DNA of 64,000 nucleotides from Excoecaria cochinchinensis (lineage: Eukaryota; Streptophyta; Magnoliopsida; Malpighiales; Euphorbiaceae). Made by a program: the position numbers and the translations under genes. Under the pieces are notes generated by a model. It did no database searches. It was given only the letters and a program-made list of their open reading frames with translations, and was not told the DNA's origin. Where the stretch lies: assembly GCA_947683425.1 (NCBI GenBank), contig CANTUQ010000070.1, positions 7,767,501-7,831,500 on the forward strand, written 5' to 3'. Below are positions 1 to 12,840 of the stretch, piece by piece. Each line of letters starts with the position of its first letter. Within the stretch, counting starts at the first letter, position 1.

Positions 1-821
1 TACATGGAGGGGGTTTGGTGGAAGCTGGCTTTTTTCATTGGATTTCACCTTCCAAGGTCATGTATCTTTATCCATTTAATAGTACTATTATATCTTATTT
101 CTGTCTGCTCCGATGTAACTTAGCTCGTACACATTGATAACTTGAGTGTTTTTTTGTTTTTGTTGCCTCTTGTTTTCCTAAACTGACTAGCTAGAATTTT
201 AGTAGTGACTCTGCCTGAAAATTGCACCATTTTTGTGTTACATGTTGTTCAAGTTATTTTCAGAGATAATGAAATCTTATTTGGAGATAGTTTTATGGAT
301 CTTTATGTGTCCATGAGAGAGTCCCTACAGGACCCTTTCCCTGCTGCAGGTTATAGTAGATGCTATTGTAAGTTTGACCAGGGATTGTGATTAAGGGAAG
401 TACTTGATTTTTTTTTCTTTTGTGTTCAAAAGTCAGAATAGAATTGTGTAGGCTGCCATGATATGATATTATTTATTTTTCACATGAAAATTCTGAGTGT
501 AAAACACAATGGTTATTCTAAATGATCCAGACAATTCGATGTTTTAACCTGTTTAACAAAATTATCCTTATTAATACTGCTAGATTTAATTTCTTGTGTA
601 TTTATCAAATGGTGAAATGAACGTGGGTGTCCTTTAAAAGTTACATTAAGTAACACAATTAATGTTCCATATGCCTCTTCTTGCAACAGTCAGGGGGAGA
701 TTGCTGTGCGAATAATAGCGTTGACTATGTTGTGCATAGGTTATTCATATTTTTTTCCTATTGAAAAATTCTAATGTCTTACAAACAGAGGATGATTTCT
801 TTGATTTTCAGGTTGAGAAAA

Positions 822-2238
822 ATGCCACCCAAAAGGAAGAGGCCATTGCTGCCTCCTAGGCTCAGATTATCATTGACTGATAATGAAAATGTACAAGTGC
901 ACCCATCTCATGTTGTAGGGTCACATTCAGATCCTCACCAGCAGTGTTCAGAAGCATCACCTTCACCAATAGCCATCCCCGATGCCACTCCTAATCTAGC
1001 TAGCGGTTCAGCATCCAACAACCCAAATGTTTCTTCACAAGAAAATGTATCTACTCCAGCATCACACCATGACTCTATGCCCACACATGTACCCGGTTCT
1101 GATGTCGAGGATGAAGAAGGAGGTCTTCAGCCTGGGGCGAAGGGAGTTGATGGAAGAATTTACATTAAGATCATCAATGACATGTAAGTTAAATTATTAA
1201 AATTTTTGTATTACAAGATAATAACATGAGTACATATTGATCGTATGGTAATGTAATATCAAAATTGATTTTAAATTGTTCATGTTAACAGGTTGATTCC
1301 ATCAGGTGTTTGTTCAAGAAAGATTAGATCCAAGTTCAAAGAGAAGATCGAATTTGAGGGTTATGTATGGAAGAATCTCTCTCTGCAGACCAAAGATTTT
1401 TATTATCAGGAGTTTGAGGTATTCAAAATAAATTGCATTATTTCTTTCAAAATAACTGACTTCATACATTAAAGAAAATATTTATTATACTCCACAACAA
1501 CAATACTATGTTTTTTTTTTCAGAAAGAATTTTTCATTTGAACTAGTTTGATCTATTTGTTCAAATACTGATTAATAAGTAATTTAGTTTCAGCCATATG
1601 CTTACTTGGAATATTATGTCAACTTAGTTATGTAATGTTGTGGTTGTTAACAATAGGGATTAGATTTCAATAATTGTTTTTAACATGCTTAACCAACATG
1701 TTCCTTAAATTGCTTCTTATGCAGGCAAAGTCTTTGGGTAGGAAGCCTACATATCCTGAATTATTTATGCATACTCATACAAAGAAGCATGATGGGCAGA
1801 CATTCGTCAATACCCGCTGCAGACAACTCAATGTATGTAAATTTTATATATCATTATTAATTATTTTAAAAAATTATAGCTAATTAATTGTAATTATTGT
1901 AATGGCAGGAGCAAATACAAGATACTCTCACTTAACAGCGGCAGAATTCTGAAAGTGTTGATGAGAGTCATGTATTTCTCGAAGCAGTTGGTGGTAAGAA
2001 TTCTCGTGGAAAGATTTTTGGTTTAGGGTCAATTGCAAATACTTCCCATTCAAAGTTATCTGCATCATCCATTCCTGCATGTAGTAAGCGGTGTGAGTCT
2101 TCTCAGAGAGTTGTAGTGTTAGAGACCACAGTCGCTATGTTGATGGATTCTTTAACTCAGTTAAAGAATTGGGTTGAAAATTTGGAAACACATCGTGATC
2201 CGCAGTCAGATCGGCCTCCTTCACCTCCACCTACGTAG
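822..2238 (+). pseudogene. CACTA transposase-associated protein (plant transposase_24 type), broken
   Basis: Exons are inferred from splice sites: 811-1183 (ATG at 822, Pro/Ser-rich N-terminus starting MPPKRKR), 1292-1418 (DGRIYIKI...LIPSGVCSRKIRSKFKEK...), 1725-1832 (AKSLGRKPTYPELFMHTH, then DGQTFVNTR) and 1909-2238 (coiled C-terminus ending PPSPPPT). The motif GRKPTxxELFxxTHxK...FV(N/D)xR is typical of the transposase_24 protein family found in plant En/Spm-like elements. An in-frame TAA at 1933-1935 and the lack of the usual exon between 1418 and 1725 suggest it is dead. In En/Spm elements such a protein is thought to bind the subterminal repeats, but that role is inferred here. Confidence 0.75.
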
Positions 2239-2499
2239 CATTTGTAATATATCGTTATTTGTATAGAATTTATGTGACAGTTTTATCAGTTTTTACCTTA
2301 CAGTGATGTTATACTGAATTTATTTTTGTGATGTTTTGCCGGATTTTTATTTTATAATATTATAATATATTTTTGGAATTTTAATTATTGTGTATTACAA
2401 TTTGTATATGAGATTATATTATCTATAAGCATACATTATTAATATATACAGGATTTGAAATATATATTAATTTAAAAAATATTTTTTTATTCATTGTAA

Positions 2500-3195
2500 A
2501 TAGCAACGGAATTATACTTTCCGTTGCTAAAATTAGCAACGGAATTATTTTTCCGTTACTAATTTTAGCAACGGAATTAGTATTCCGTTGCTAGCGTATT
2601 ATATTTATCTAATAATATAAATCTTATACTATTGAAAATAGCAACGGAAAATAAGTTCAGTTGCTAAAAATATCAACGGAAATGCATTTCCGTTGGTAAT
2701 AATTGATACGTGAATTATAATTAAATTCGAAAAATAGCAACGGAAAGAGTTTTTCGTTGCTAAAATAGCAACGGAAATCGTTTTCCGTTGCTAATTTTAG
2801 CAACGGAAATAGTTTTCCGTTGCTATTTAGCAACGGAAAACTATTTCTGTTGCTACGTGAATTACAATTATTTTAATAAAATTTGAAAAATAGCAACGGA
2901 AATTATTTCCCGTTGCTAAAATAGCAACGGAAACTTTTATTCGTTGCTAATTTTAGCAACGGAAAGAAATTTCCGTTGCTATTTTTAGCAACGAAAAAAT
3001 ATTTCCGTTGCTATTTTTAGCAACGGATATATTTCCGTTGCTATTTCTGTTGCTAAATTAGCAACGGAATTCCATTCCGTTGCTAAATTTAGCGTCGGCC
3101 TAAATAGCAACGGATTTTTCCGTTGCTAATTTTTAATAGCAACGGAAAATCAACAAATTCCGTTGCTATTTTCCGTTGCTATTTCGCAAATTTCT
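2500..3195. repeat. CACTA-A subterminal inverted repeats (TAGCAACGGAA)
   Basis: About two dozen copies of TAGCAACGGAA and its complement TTCCGTTGCTA alternate, usually as pairs around a short AT spacer, making serial small hairpins. This is the usual architecture of transposase binding sites at CACTA ends. Some copies have decayed (for example TATCAACGG). No gene is present. Confidence 0.9.
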
Positions 3196-3523
3196 TGTAG
3201 TGACATACGTCAAAATAAACCAACTACAATGAAAATTTGGCTCTAGTACCTTTTTCGAATGATTTTCTAACTAGTTTTTCCTTTTAGGCAATGCTCACGC
3301 GTGGGCAATTCAACCTTATTTAAATTACCTATTAAACCTATTTTGGCTAACCAACTCATTTAGTTTTGTCCAATAAGATTTAATGTAGCATGTCATAATT
3401 TCACATTATTCTCATAACAATGTAAAAAATAAGAAATCAAAGGAAAAATTATTTTTACACAAATAGTCATGGTTCACATCCATAACAATAAAATCATTTA
3501 GGCATAAGCATACATTGTCATCC

Positions 3524-4548
3524 TCAAAACGTAAATTGAAAACAGATTTTAATAAAGAAAGAACAAAACCTAAATTTCATAACAAAGGCATCTCGATCGC
3601 TTGCTACATGGTCCATTGGTTCTGAATTTATTATCCACAAAAGATGAAATTCAAAACTGGATACATAAATTTCACTCACTCTTGAGTCAGAATAGTGTAT
3701 CATTTTAGGACATAATGCAGTCTCTTGCATTGTGTCTTTCTATAGGCAATTGAAACATTTTACTCTTGAAAAGTTTACCTCCTTTTTGCCTTTGGACCTT
3801 TCGTGATTCAAGTCCTTTTGCCTTTCAGGCTCTCGAGCCTTTTCCTTATCTCTATTGTTGAAGCTTATTTTGTTGTTCTAATGAGAACTCGTTCTATTAG
3901 AACATGATTATGCCATATGCACTATGGTATTGACCTTAATCGCTACCATACGGTCCCCTTTTAAGCTACAAATGATGAACGACATCCTCAAATGTCTTTA
4001 TGTTATCCATATGAGTTAGTTGCATCTTCATATACTCCCAACTCTTAGGTAAGGAATGGATAATAGCTTGGACCTACTGCTTGTCAGTCAACTTATGATT
4101 AAAGTCACTAAGCTCACTTATTCTTTTCCATCTCTCTTAGATGTTTCCGTAACGAATAATCAGACTTTTTCTGATATGTATCAAATTTGATCGTCAATGA
4201 TTGGAGTTTATTCATAGTCATATCTCTGAACTTCTCTTGCAAAGCGATCCACAGATCCATTGCATTTTGATACTTGCGGACTGGCTAATGATGACATCAT
4301 CCATTGCAATTAGCAAGATGTTGTGAGCAGTGAAATTTTCTTTTCCATGCCACATAGGCATCTCGGTCCTGCTTATGCTAGGCTATAGTGCCATCCTCAG
4401 GTTCAGCCATAACCGGACTTGAGGGTTCAGGAGGCTCTTGCTCTTCAAGCACACACTGGATCTTCGTATTCCAGATTTCATAATTGTTAGCATTTAGCTT
4501 CATATCTTTATTAAACTTGGTAACAATTGACTTGGAAGCAACATCCAT
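3524..4548 (-). pseudogene. copia gag-protease remnant
   Basis: Translation from the minus-strand ATG at 4548 gives MDVASKSIVTKFNKDMKLNA followed by NYEIWNTKI, a gag start of the plant copia type. Several stops and frameshifts follow. A half zinc knuckle (KCFNC) occurs near 3760. The protease active-site region is recognisable near 3600-3660 as LWIINSEPMDHVASD, where a functional enzyme would have an intact D-S/T-G; here it is N-S-E. The product is therefore non-functional. Confidence 0.75.
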
Positions 4549-5710
4549 TAGGATCCTCTGATCTTAAATGGAATAATATTGTACATTTTTAAGGGAGAAA
4601 AGGCAACACATGCAATTTACTGTGCATCTGAAATAACAACCTAGTAAAATTTTCTATTAGGCTCAAATTCGAAAAGGTTACTAATAATATCCAATTACCC
4701 TCTAAGTCCTAATGTCCAACCTTACAGGTTAAAATTTCATGCATAATAAATCTGAATTATTGGATTATTAAGTTATCAAACTTATGAGGGAATTTTTATT
4801 AAGCCTCTACTTAATAAACATACAATCATTTTACTCATAAAATATTGCATGGCAATTAACAATGAAAACAAACACATTTATTATAAAGTTAAATACTATC
4901 ATAATAAATAAACACATTTATTTAACCAATAAATAAAATTCAATAATCCCAAAAATAAGACACTCATGTCAAATATCAATAAAAAACATAAATCCTATTT
5001 AACAAAAAATAAACGCCAACTCAAATTTACACTTATGTCAACTATTCTAGAAGTCCAGATTTCATAAAATTTTTTTAACTATGAGGATTATTTCTTTGAC
5101 CGACTTCATCAATTCATTAAGCAACTCATAAGTCAATTGATGAAGTTATGGATGATGCACACTACGTCCATTCCTTAGTGTCATTACACTTTCCTTTTGG
5201 CAACTCTAACCAAAGTTCCATTTTCATACTCAGACCACCAGTCCAAATGCACTCTTACATTTGTTCTCACATATTTTTTTTATGATACACTATTGCATCA
5301 ATGTTATCAGCTCAAATCTTCCTTTGCATTCTGATGTTACTTATAGATTGCACTCTTATATTTTTCAAAGCAACCTATGCGCAAATTAAGAAAGACCTAG
5401 TATCCTTATTCAATGTTTTTGTAACATAATAAAGAAATTTTTATTTTTATTTTATTTATTTTTTTATACACTCATATATAAATACACATAATTAAAATAC
5501 ATTTCAATCAATAAATAAGGACAAAACCTTAAAAAAAATTTAAAATATTTTTAAAAATTTTCGAAAGCAGAAAACACATTTTTATAATATTTTTTAAAAT
5601 TTAAAAAATAAAATTTAATTTTATGGTCATCAAAAAATTTTAAAAAAATGACAAAAAAATCAGAAATAATTTGAAAAAATATTTGATAAAAATCGGAACT
5701 GAAACAGTGG

Positions 5711-6240
5711 TTGGAAACAACCACACGTGCCAACACGCGCCGGTTGGAGGGAAGAGGATGCGCTCATGCGCCTGGACGCGCGACCTCCCACTTGACCAGA
5801 CATGTGTCACACTCACAACGTGACACGTGTCAGCCCGCTACTGGTCCAACTGGAGCCAACGTGGCATATCCGGTGCACGTCATCTGCCATGTGTCGTGAC
5901 GTTATTGGACCACGTGTCACTAATGACACGTCATCACTGACACGTGTCAAACCTCTGTCGGACATGTGTCTCCCCCTCATTGATCCACATGGCGCATAGT
6001 GGACACGTCATCGCTACGTGGCATGACCATTATCATCCACATGGCGGTCAACCATTGGGTCACGTGTCACTATGCGTCACTCACACGTGGCATAGTCACT
6101 GCTGGCCACATGTCGTTATCCCATTGGTCCACGTGTTCACAGTGACTCATCACTGTGTACACGGGGTCGCGTGCGTGTGGGCCACCCCCCACGCGCACGC
6201 GCCCAACGTATGGTGGTGCGTGTAATACACACGCCACATT
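5711..6240. promoter_or_regulatory. CACGTG-rich degenerate repeat array in copia leader
   Basis: A GC-richer island in AT-rich DNA, made of loosely spaced ACACGTGTCA, CCACATGGC and CACGTGGCAT units. The perfect 12-bp palindrome TGACACGTGTCA occurs at 5821-5832 and 5938-5949. CACGTG cores also occur near 5724, 5911, 6062 and 6131, with many CACATG/ACGTGG variants. CACGTG is the core of plant G-box/ABRE elements. The array lies in the long leader of the minus-strand copia relic, 2.3 kb upstream of laccase 1. Regulatory activity is inference. Spurious ORFs run through it. Confidence 0.5.
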
Positions 6241-6524
6241 TTCGATCGATTTCGTCGTCCGGGTTCCGACTGGTGGGGGGTTTTTGGGGTATGTGAATCC
6301 AATGGTGAGGTCAAAAATTAAAAATCCTGACTTCTAGTCATGCGTTTTAAACTCATGTTTGTTCCCTCGAATTGCAGTGTACACATATACAATTTTTGAG
6401 CCGCAATATATACACATATATATTATTCACACAAAAAATAAATTTTATTGTGTTTTATGCATCCTAAATCTACTAATTTTACACATAAAATTTTAGATCT
6501 ATTTAGCCACATGACAGGACGCAA

Positions 6525-6980
6525 AAACAACGACTCTGATACCAATGATGGTGAAAAATTATAACAAATATAATTTATACGGAGGTAACATTAATAAATG
6601 GTAACTATCTCTTATATCGCAGAAACTCGTTGTGGAAGGGTCTAAAAGGATCCCGTTTGCTTTTGGTCACTAGCCTAGCTGTTATTCACAGGCGGGATAA
6701 CAACAGCTATTTCACAATCTTAAAACTCCTGAAAGATTAAGACAAAAACAAGCGTGAGTGGTAATGAGCAGTTTTGCGGCATATACGTTTTTTCGTTACC
6801 AAATATTGATATCTCTAATCTATTTATAGAGATCCTAAAAACTAGAAACGTAACTCTAGTTTAACTCAAACTCTTTTTAAGATAAAATTTGGTAATTTTA
6901 ATCAGATTGATTTACTTAATTCTTTATGGATTAAACATTTATATAAATTAGAGTTATGAGCGTACCTAAACTCTATAACA
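6525..6980 (-). mobile_element. copia 5' LTR and primer binding site
   Basis: On the minus strand the LTR would run from TGTTATAGAG (right end about 6980) to CACCATCA (6546), about 435 bp. The tRNA-Met-complementary TTGGTATCAGAG follows directly. The LTR borders were chosen by the TG...CA rule and PBS adjacency; with no partner LTR they cannot be confirmed. Confidence 0.6.
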
Positions 6981-8480
6981 ACAAAAACAATTAAGAATCA
7001 AAATGCTTCCACTAATCTGGAACTAAGCTATTAATAAATATAAAGGTGTCAACAGGTCAGATTGAACGAGTTTAAGTCATGCACGGACATATTAAATTTT
7101 AAACGAATAATTTTTACATACCATAAATTGAATCATAAACAGGTTGGAAGAATTTAAAATATATATAAATAAATAGATTTTATTGCCTAATCAATTAAAA
7201 ATAAAAATATGCATATGTTTAAAATATTCATATATTAACAATATTCTAGATACATCGTTGTATCTAAAATAGAACAAAAATGATGATAATTTGTCATTGC
7301 CAATTTAATGAAATGAATTTTCTACATATTAAATAATTATAAGTTTATAGATTTCTTTCTTTTTAAAAAAAAAAAAGAAAAAGGTTTAGAATTTAAAATC
7401 TTTAAGTAAAGATGACATATATGTCAAATTGGCCAAAATTGCTAAATGGATAATCAAACCATATAGATTATTTTGAGTTAAAAGTCTAAAAAATTATAAT
7501 AAATATAAATTTTACTTTATAGTGATTTTTTTTAGCAAAAGAAATCAAGTTTAGAATTTAATTTTTAAATTAAAATCATAAATGAATTAAATGGGTACGA
7601 ATCTATATGGATCATTTTGGACCAATCTGTCAATTGATTAAACCATCACAAACATCAAAATGGATCGTTTAATTTGGTTCCATTTTTTAATGGCAGGTTA
7701 GATAAAAGAAAGAATAGTGTAAAGAAAACCCTATAAGCAGTTGAATATTTTTACCCGTAAAATTATGCAATTTGAAAGCTACCCTATATTATAATCAATT
7801 AAAACCTAAAAGAGTCATAATAGAACCTAACTCATCAATTTCTGATTGTATCAACAGAATTTTGTTTATTATATTTGTTAATAGTTTTTTCTACTACAAA
7901 TTATTAATTTGGTTATTTTTGTTAACAATACAAAAATATGAGATTATCAATGTCCAAAAAAAAAAAAAAATTCGCTCGACTTTATACATTTTTATGTAAT
8001 ATATATATAGATAATATAATGTAAACCAACGTATATAAAAGAAATTATACTAAGATTCTAAATATGAAAAAACAAAAGGGCCTTAAAAAGTCCTTACAGC
8101 ATTCACTTATTAGCTTTTTATTTATTAATTAAAAAATGGGCAAATTATCTTTAACATATTTTTTATGGTTATTTGTTAATATTCCTCTACCGTAAAAAAA
8201 AAAATAAGAAGAAGAAGAAGCTATCCAATTATGAAGGATGAGATTTGATGGTAAGGGTCCGTTTTTTCTTAATAGTAGATTTTGAATTCAAATCCTGAAT
8301 TTGGCAGAGAACGTCTTATCTCGTTTATGAGCATATTTAATGTGAATTTGTATTAATCTGACTAGTGGGATTTGATAGTAATGAGTGAAAAAAAAAAGTT
8401 ATCCAACTTACACTAACTCATAGCTGCTTTTCAAAAGACAAGGACCAATGCTAATTAATTCACAGACTTACGGATCTTAT
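6981..8480. other. AT-rich intergenic DNA upstream of laccase 1
   Basis: No gene seen. It contains diffuse repeat-like text (GTGTCAACAGGTCAGATTGA near 7050), poly-A runs, and near 8235-8380 a stretch with a box-B-like ATTCAAATCC ending in an A tract, which may be a decayed SINE. It presumably includes distal promoter sequence of the laccase gene. Confidence 0.5.
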
Positions 8481-8496
8481 CCTCATCACACACGTC

Positions 8497-8504
8497 TATA
8501 AATA
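8497..8504 (+). promoter_or_regulatory. TATA box of laccase 1
   Basis: TATAAATA, 74 bp upstream of the laccase ATG at 8578, which is a normal plant spacing. The transcript would begin near 8530. The 5' leader carries a GAGAGAGAGATAGAGAGAGA tract just before the ATG. Confidence 0.75.
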
Positions 8505-8577
8505 TAGGAACAAAATCATATGAAATGAAGATACAATTAAAAGGTTTCTTAGCAGGAGAGAGAGATAGAGAGAGAGC

Positions 8578-11224
8578 ATGTTGTTAATTACCATGAATAC
8601 CTTCATCTTCAGAATTTTATGGCCTCTACTGTTTCTTACTCTTCATTCCTCAGCTCACTCCCACTATCATTTCAGGGTAAATTTAGTCATTTTTCTTTAA
8701 CTTTCTCTTCTATTTCATGCAACTTAGAAATTCATTGCACTCAATTATTATTATATATGACAGGTAAAGGAAGCTGAGTATACTAGATTATGTAACACAA
8801 CGAAAATTCTGACAGTAAATGGACAGTTTCCAGGACCTACTTTACATGTCAGAAAGGGTGAAACAATCTTTGTCACGGTCCATAACAAAGGCAGATATAA
8901 CATTACAATTCACTGGTATGAAAGAAAGCAATACTACAATGCTTAGTGCTAGGTGGAAGAGCGGGGGCTTAATTCACCCGCACTCAAATCCAAAAAATAA
9001 AAAGTTTACTTTTAATTTTTTTTTTTTAATTTTTCTTTCATTTCCACCTCATTAAAAGTTAATATTGACACCACTAAAATAGAAAATAATAATAACAATA
9101 ACAATAATAATAATCCACCCAAAATTAAGACTACGCTCCTGTGAGGTGGATGATTTAGTGGATTTATGTTTTCAGGCATGGAGTGAAACAACCTAGAAAT
9201 CCATGGGCAGATGGTCCTGCATACATTACACAGTGTCCGATCCAACCTGGAGGAAAATTCAGGCAAAAGGTAATATTTTCAATGGAGGAAGGTACACTTT
9301 GGTGGCATGCTCATAGTGATTGGTGGCGTGCTACGGTGCATGGGGCTATCTTTATCTATCCTAAGTATGGATCTTCGTATCCTTTTCCCAAACCTGATTT
9401 TGAGGTGCCTCTCATTTTAGGTAAGTTTGCCATCAGTAAACTACATCAATTTGATCTTAATTCTACTAATTTCCAAAACATATTAATGTAGGAGAATGGT
9501 GGAGGAGAGAGATTGCTGAAGTTTATGAGGATTTTATTAGGTCAGGAGGAGACCCTCAGCCTTCTGATGCTTTTACTATTAATGGTCAACCTGGTGATTT
9601 GTACACATGCTCAAAAGCAGGTATTTTCGTTTTTTTTTTCTCCTAATCTAATATAAGAATTTATTCATATACATGGTAGTAGATTTACTTCACACATGAA
9701 TTTACAGCATTTATGATTACTAAACTTTACCCTTACAAATAAATTTTTTGTAGCATTTATGCAAAATCATGACATAGTGATCGATATTTTTTGAAATCAA
9801 AATATTTGTGTTACATGCTCAAAACTTTTATTTTTTAAAAGAACACTTAGGAGTCTTTATATGACAGGCTTCACACTTATATAAGTATTATATTAATAAC
9901 AATTTAGTACCGAATTCTCATTTTCAGAATTAGTCTAATTTAATGTGAAAAAAAATTATTTGTGAACAGATATCATTAATCCCTTAGTACACATATCAAT
10001 TTAGTATTAATTATTGTGATGCTTACATAATTACGAACCAGAAAGTCACAGGGGGTGCTCCATTTTGAATGACAGGAACATACAGACTAGTAGTGGAGAG
10101 AGGTAGGACGTATCTACTGCGAATGGTAAATGCAGCAATGAACGACATTCTCTTCTTTCGAGTGGCAAACCATAACCTAACAGTCGTGGGAGCAGATGCA
10201 GGCTACACAAAGCCATATACAACTGATTACATCGCAATATCACCTGGCCAAACTCTAGATCTTCTCTTACATGCAAACCAAGCTCCAGCCCAATACTACA
10301 TGGCTGCTAGGTCTTACACAAGCAACCCCAATATTTTATTTGATAACACAACCACAACCGCTATTATCCAATACAATGATGATTATTCTCAATCTTCAAC
10401 TCCTACTTTACCCCAACTCCCTGATTACAATGACACTAATGCTGCCTTTGCATTCTTCAGTAGCCTAAGAAGTTTAGCCTCTAAAGATCATCCTATTAAT
10501 GTCCCATCAGATATTCGCACATTTATTTTAACCACTGTTTCTCTTAATGCATTTCCCTGCCCCGGAAATCGATCATGTGAAGGTCCAAATACAACTGTTT
10601 TGGCTGCTAGTATGAGCAACATAAGCTACCAGCTTCCACCGATTGATGTGCTTGAAGCTTACTATTATCATATTAATGGAGTTACTGGGTACAATTTCCC
10701 TAGTTATCCGCCGTTGATTTTTAATTTTACACAGCCGTTCTTGCCATTGATACTTCAAATACCAAGAAGAGGGACTGAGGCTAAAGTAATACCTTATAAT
10801 TCCGCAGTGGAAGTTGTTTTTCAAGGGACAAGTTTGCTTGGTGGTATTGATCATCCTATGCATCTTCATGGGTTTAGTTTCTATACTGTTGGTTGGGGAT
10901 ATGGAAATTTTGATAAAAATAAAGATCCTCTTAATTACAATCTTGTTGATCCTCCTTTTAGAAACACAGTCTCTGTGCCTATTAATGGCTGGGCTGCTAT
11001 CAGATTTCAAGCACATAATCCTGGTAATTAATTATTTTTATTATTATTATTATTATTATTATTAGCTAATTTTATTTTGTTTCTATAATGCAGGAGTGTG
11101 GTTCTTGCATTGTCATTTAGAAAGGCACCTTACTTGGGGTATGAATACTGTTTTTATAGTTCTGAACGGCAAGGATCGAAAATCAAGGTTGCTTCCTCCA
11201 CCACCGGACATGCCTCCATGTTAA
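8578..11224 (+). CDS. laccase 1 (secreted multicopper oxidase), six exons, intact
   Basis: A laccase (benzenediol:oxygen oxidoreductase) oxidises phenolics such as monolignols or flavonoids in the cell wall. Exons: 8578-8676, 8764-8915, 9176-9420, 9492-9620, 10076-11023, 11094-11224; all introns are GT-AG. The sum is 1704 nt, 567 residues plus stop, a normal plant laccase length. A hydrophobic signal peptide occupies about residues 1-27. Copper ligands: H83-W-H85, H128-A-H130, HPMHLHG at 468-474, and H530-C531-H532...H536 with Met541 as the type-1 axial residue. Met6 is an alternative start. Wording such as GGDP...INGQPGDLY and HLHGFSFY resembles the LAC14/15 clade of Arabidopsis, but this needs a tree. 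The gene is paralogous to the copy at 36244-42059. Intron 5 holds an (ATT)n run (11033-11064). Confidence 0.95.
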
Positions 11225-12654
11225 ATCTTCAATTCAATAATTTCATATTGTATTGTTTATGTTCTATATATTGTGCAAGCTTAAAAACCATATAAATATT
11301 TGTTTCAAAAAAATATATATAATTAAAAATATGCCAATAAAAAAAATCACGTATTTGAAAATTTGTTAAGGTTGAATGGAAATATTTATTTTCTTTTTCA
11401 TTATTATTTTTAATATTTAAATATTGTATACAAATTTTCCTACATTCTACCAAGCTTTACTTTTCTAAATTTGATGCGAATAAATCCAATGCTAAAAGAA
11501 TGTCATATACACTAGTTTTCCGTGCGATATCAAAAATAACGATAAAATTTGACTTATAACAAAGTTTTATTGAATTATTTATACGATATTCTCTCCATTC
11601 CATGTCAAGTGTATTTTATAATTTTTCATACAAATTAAAAATTTAATATATATATGTATGAACTACTTGAAATTTATCCAAAAACAACACTGGAATGGTA
11701 GAATTGTAAAATTGTAAGATTGAATTTACACAAAACTCTGAATTTTTTATAATTTAAACAATTTTATTTTATGATTACAAAAGGAAAGAAAGTGTGTGGA
11801 GAAATTAAAAGGAGCAATTGAGGAAAGATCAATGTTGCTTGAAATAAATTTAGAAAACAAATTACAAGTCATCTATATATAATGCATGGATTTAGGCCTA
11901 GAATGTGATAAGGCTACGAAATATCGGTTAGATCATATATAGATTTCTGCTTTTACATTTTGCCTGTTATGGAATCTTATTTGATAATTTATTAAGTGGA
12001 GCCAAGATTTTATTATTGGATCCAATGGAAAATGTCAATATCTATTCCCAAAACAGAAGTACTGTTTCCCATACTCAATAAACACTAAATTATCGTAGAA
12101 GTAGATAAAATGGGTACATACCAAATTCTGCAATTGAATTACATTACATGTCTTTGATCCCCCTTGCTTCTTTATTTAGTCTTTTACTTCTCTTTTCTCC
12201 CATTTGACAATTGAATTGATAACAGGTGCACCGTCCATGAACTTTTTTCTACTCTAGTTTTACTTCCTCTTTTTTAAAAGTTTTTATAATGGGTTGGGAT
12301 TACTACTTATAACTTAAAATAAAAAATATGACTTCTTTTTCGCCCTTTTAACTTGAAATGAGATAAGATGTAATTTTTGTCTCTAAATTTTCGACTGCCA
12401 ATTTCTGACGTTATGAATCTATATAAAAAAAAAAATTACGTTAAAACTAACAATAGAAGTGCCGCTTTTTGACATTGTGGGGTCTATAGAATTTACACCG
12501 AAACCGGCACACTAATTAATTGCCGGTTTTTGTGGTTTTTCCTTTAAAAATAATTGAAAAGATATAGACTAAAAATCCCAATTTTCGATCAAAAGATGGG
12601 ATCAAAAAAAAAAAATAAAAACAATGATGAGACAGGAAATGGTACAAATATTTT
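11225..12654. other. 3' flank of laccase 1, AT-rich, no gene
   Basis: The 3' UTR and terminator of laccase 1 should lie in the first few hundred bases (several AATAAA-like A/T stretches). The remainder is low-complexity AT-rich DNA. Near 12495-12530 there is a small inverted repeat, GCCGGCA...TGCCGG-like. No coding region is supported. Confidence 0.5.
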
Positions 12655-12840
12655 TTCTTATTTTAACTCTACTTTAAAAAGTTAAAGCATTATTTAACAC
12701 CTAAAGTTGTATAAAAAAAGTCGTTTTGGCATTTAAATTTTACTATCTTTAACTTTTATTTTATTCAATTTTTTAATATCTAGATCAAAAAAATGCTGAC
12801 TGGACTTATGCATGTAAAATACGTATTACTGGCCTGGTTA
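12655..12840 (+). repeat. left terminal inverted repeat of the MULE-like element
   Basis: Matches the reverse complement of 31165-31350 over most of its length with scattered differences. Recognisable blocks are AAGCATTATTTAACAC, ATTTAAATTTTACTA, TTTTATTTTATT and TGACTGGACTT. The match fades towards the outer end. Confidence 0.75.

Larger units (their letters stand above)
1..3202 (+). mobile_element. CACTA (En/Spm) transposon, right part (CACTA-A)
   Basis: The right end reads TTTCTTGTAGTG, the reverse complement of the CACTACAAGAAA terminus seen in the other CACTA elements here. Before it lie about 700 bp of subterminal palindromes built on TAGCAACGGAA, and before those a transposase-associated gene. 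The left end is outside the window, so the target duplication (ACA would follow at 3203-3205) cannot be tested. It sits in a minus-strand copia relic. Bases 1-800 are probably the element's interior (introns or the tail of an upstream transposase gene); I recognise no domain there. Confidence 0.85.
3206..6980 (-). mobile_element. Ty1/copia retrotransposon relic, 5' part
   Basis: Read on the minus strand: an LTR-like segment (about 6980 to 6546), a primer binding site matching initiator Met-tRNA (TGGTATCAGAG, within 6525-6545), a long leader, then a decayed gag and protease (4548 down to about 3524). It stops at the CACTA-A boundary, so the rest of pol would lie left of that element. No second LTR is visible. 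The orientation is opposite to the laccase genes. Confidence 0.75.

Noticed and set aside
5711..6337. Several 60-93-codon His/Thr-rich ORFs
   Set aside because: Overlapping frames through the CACGTG-rich array in a retrotransposon leader; no domain and no splice context.
10573..11016. 147-codon minus-strand ORF
   Set aside because: Antisense shadow of laccase 1 exon 5.
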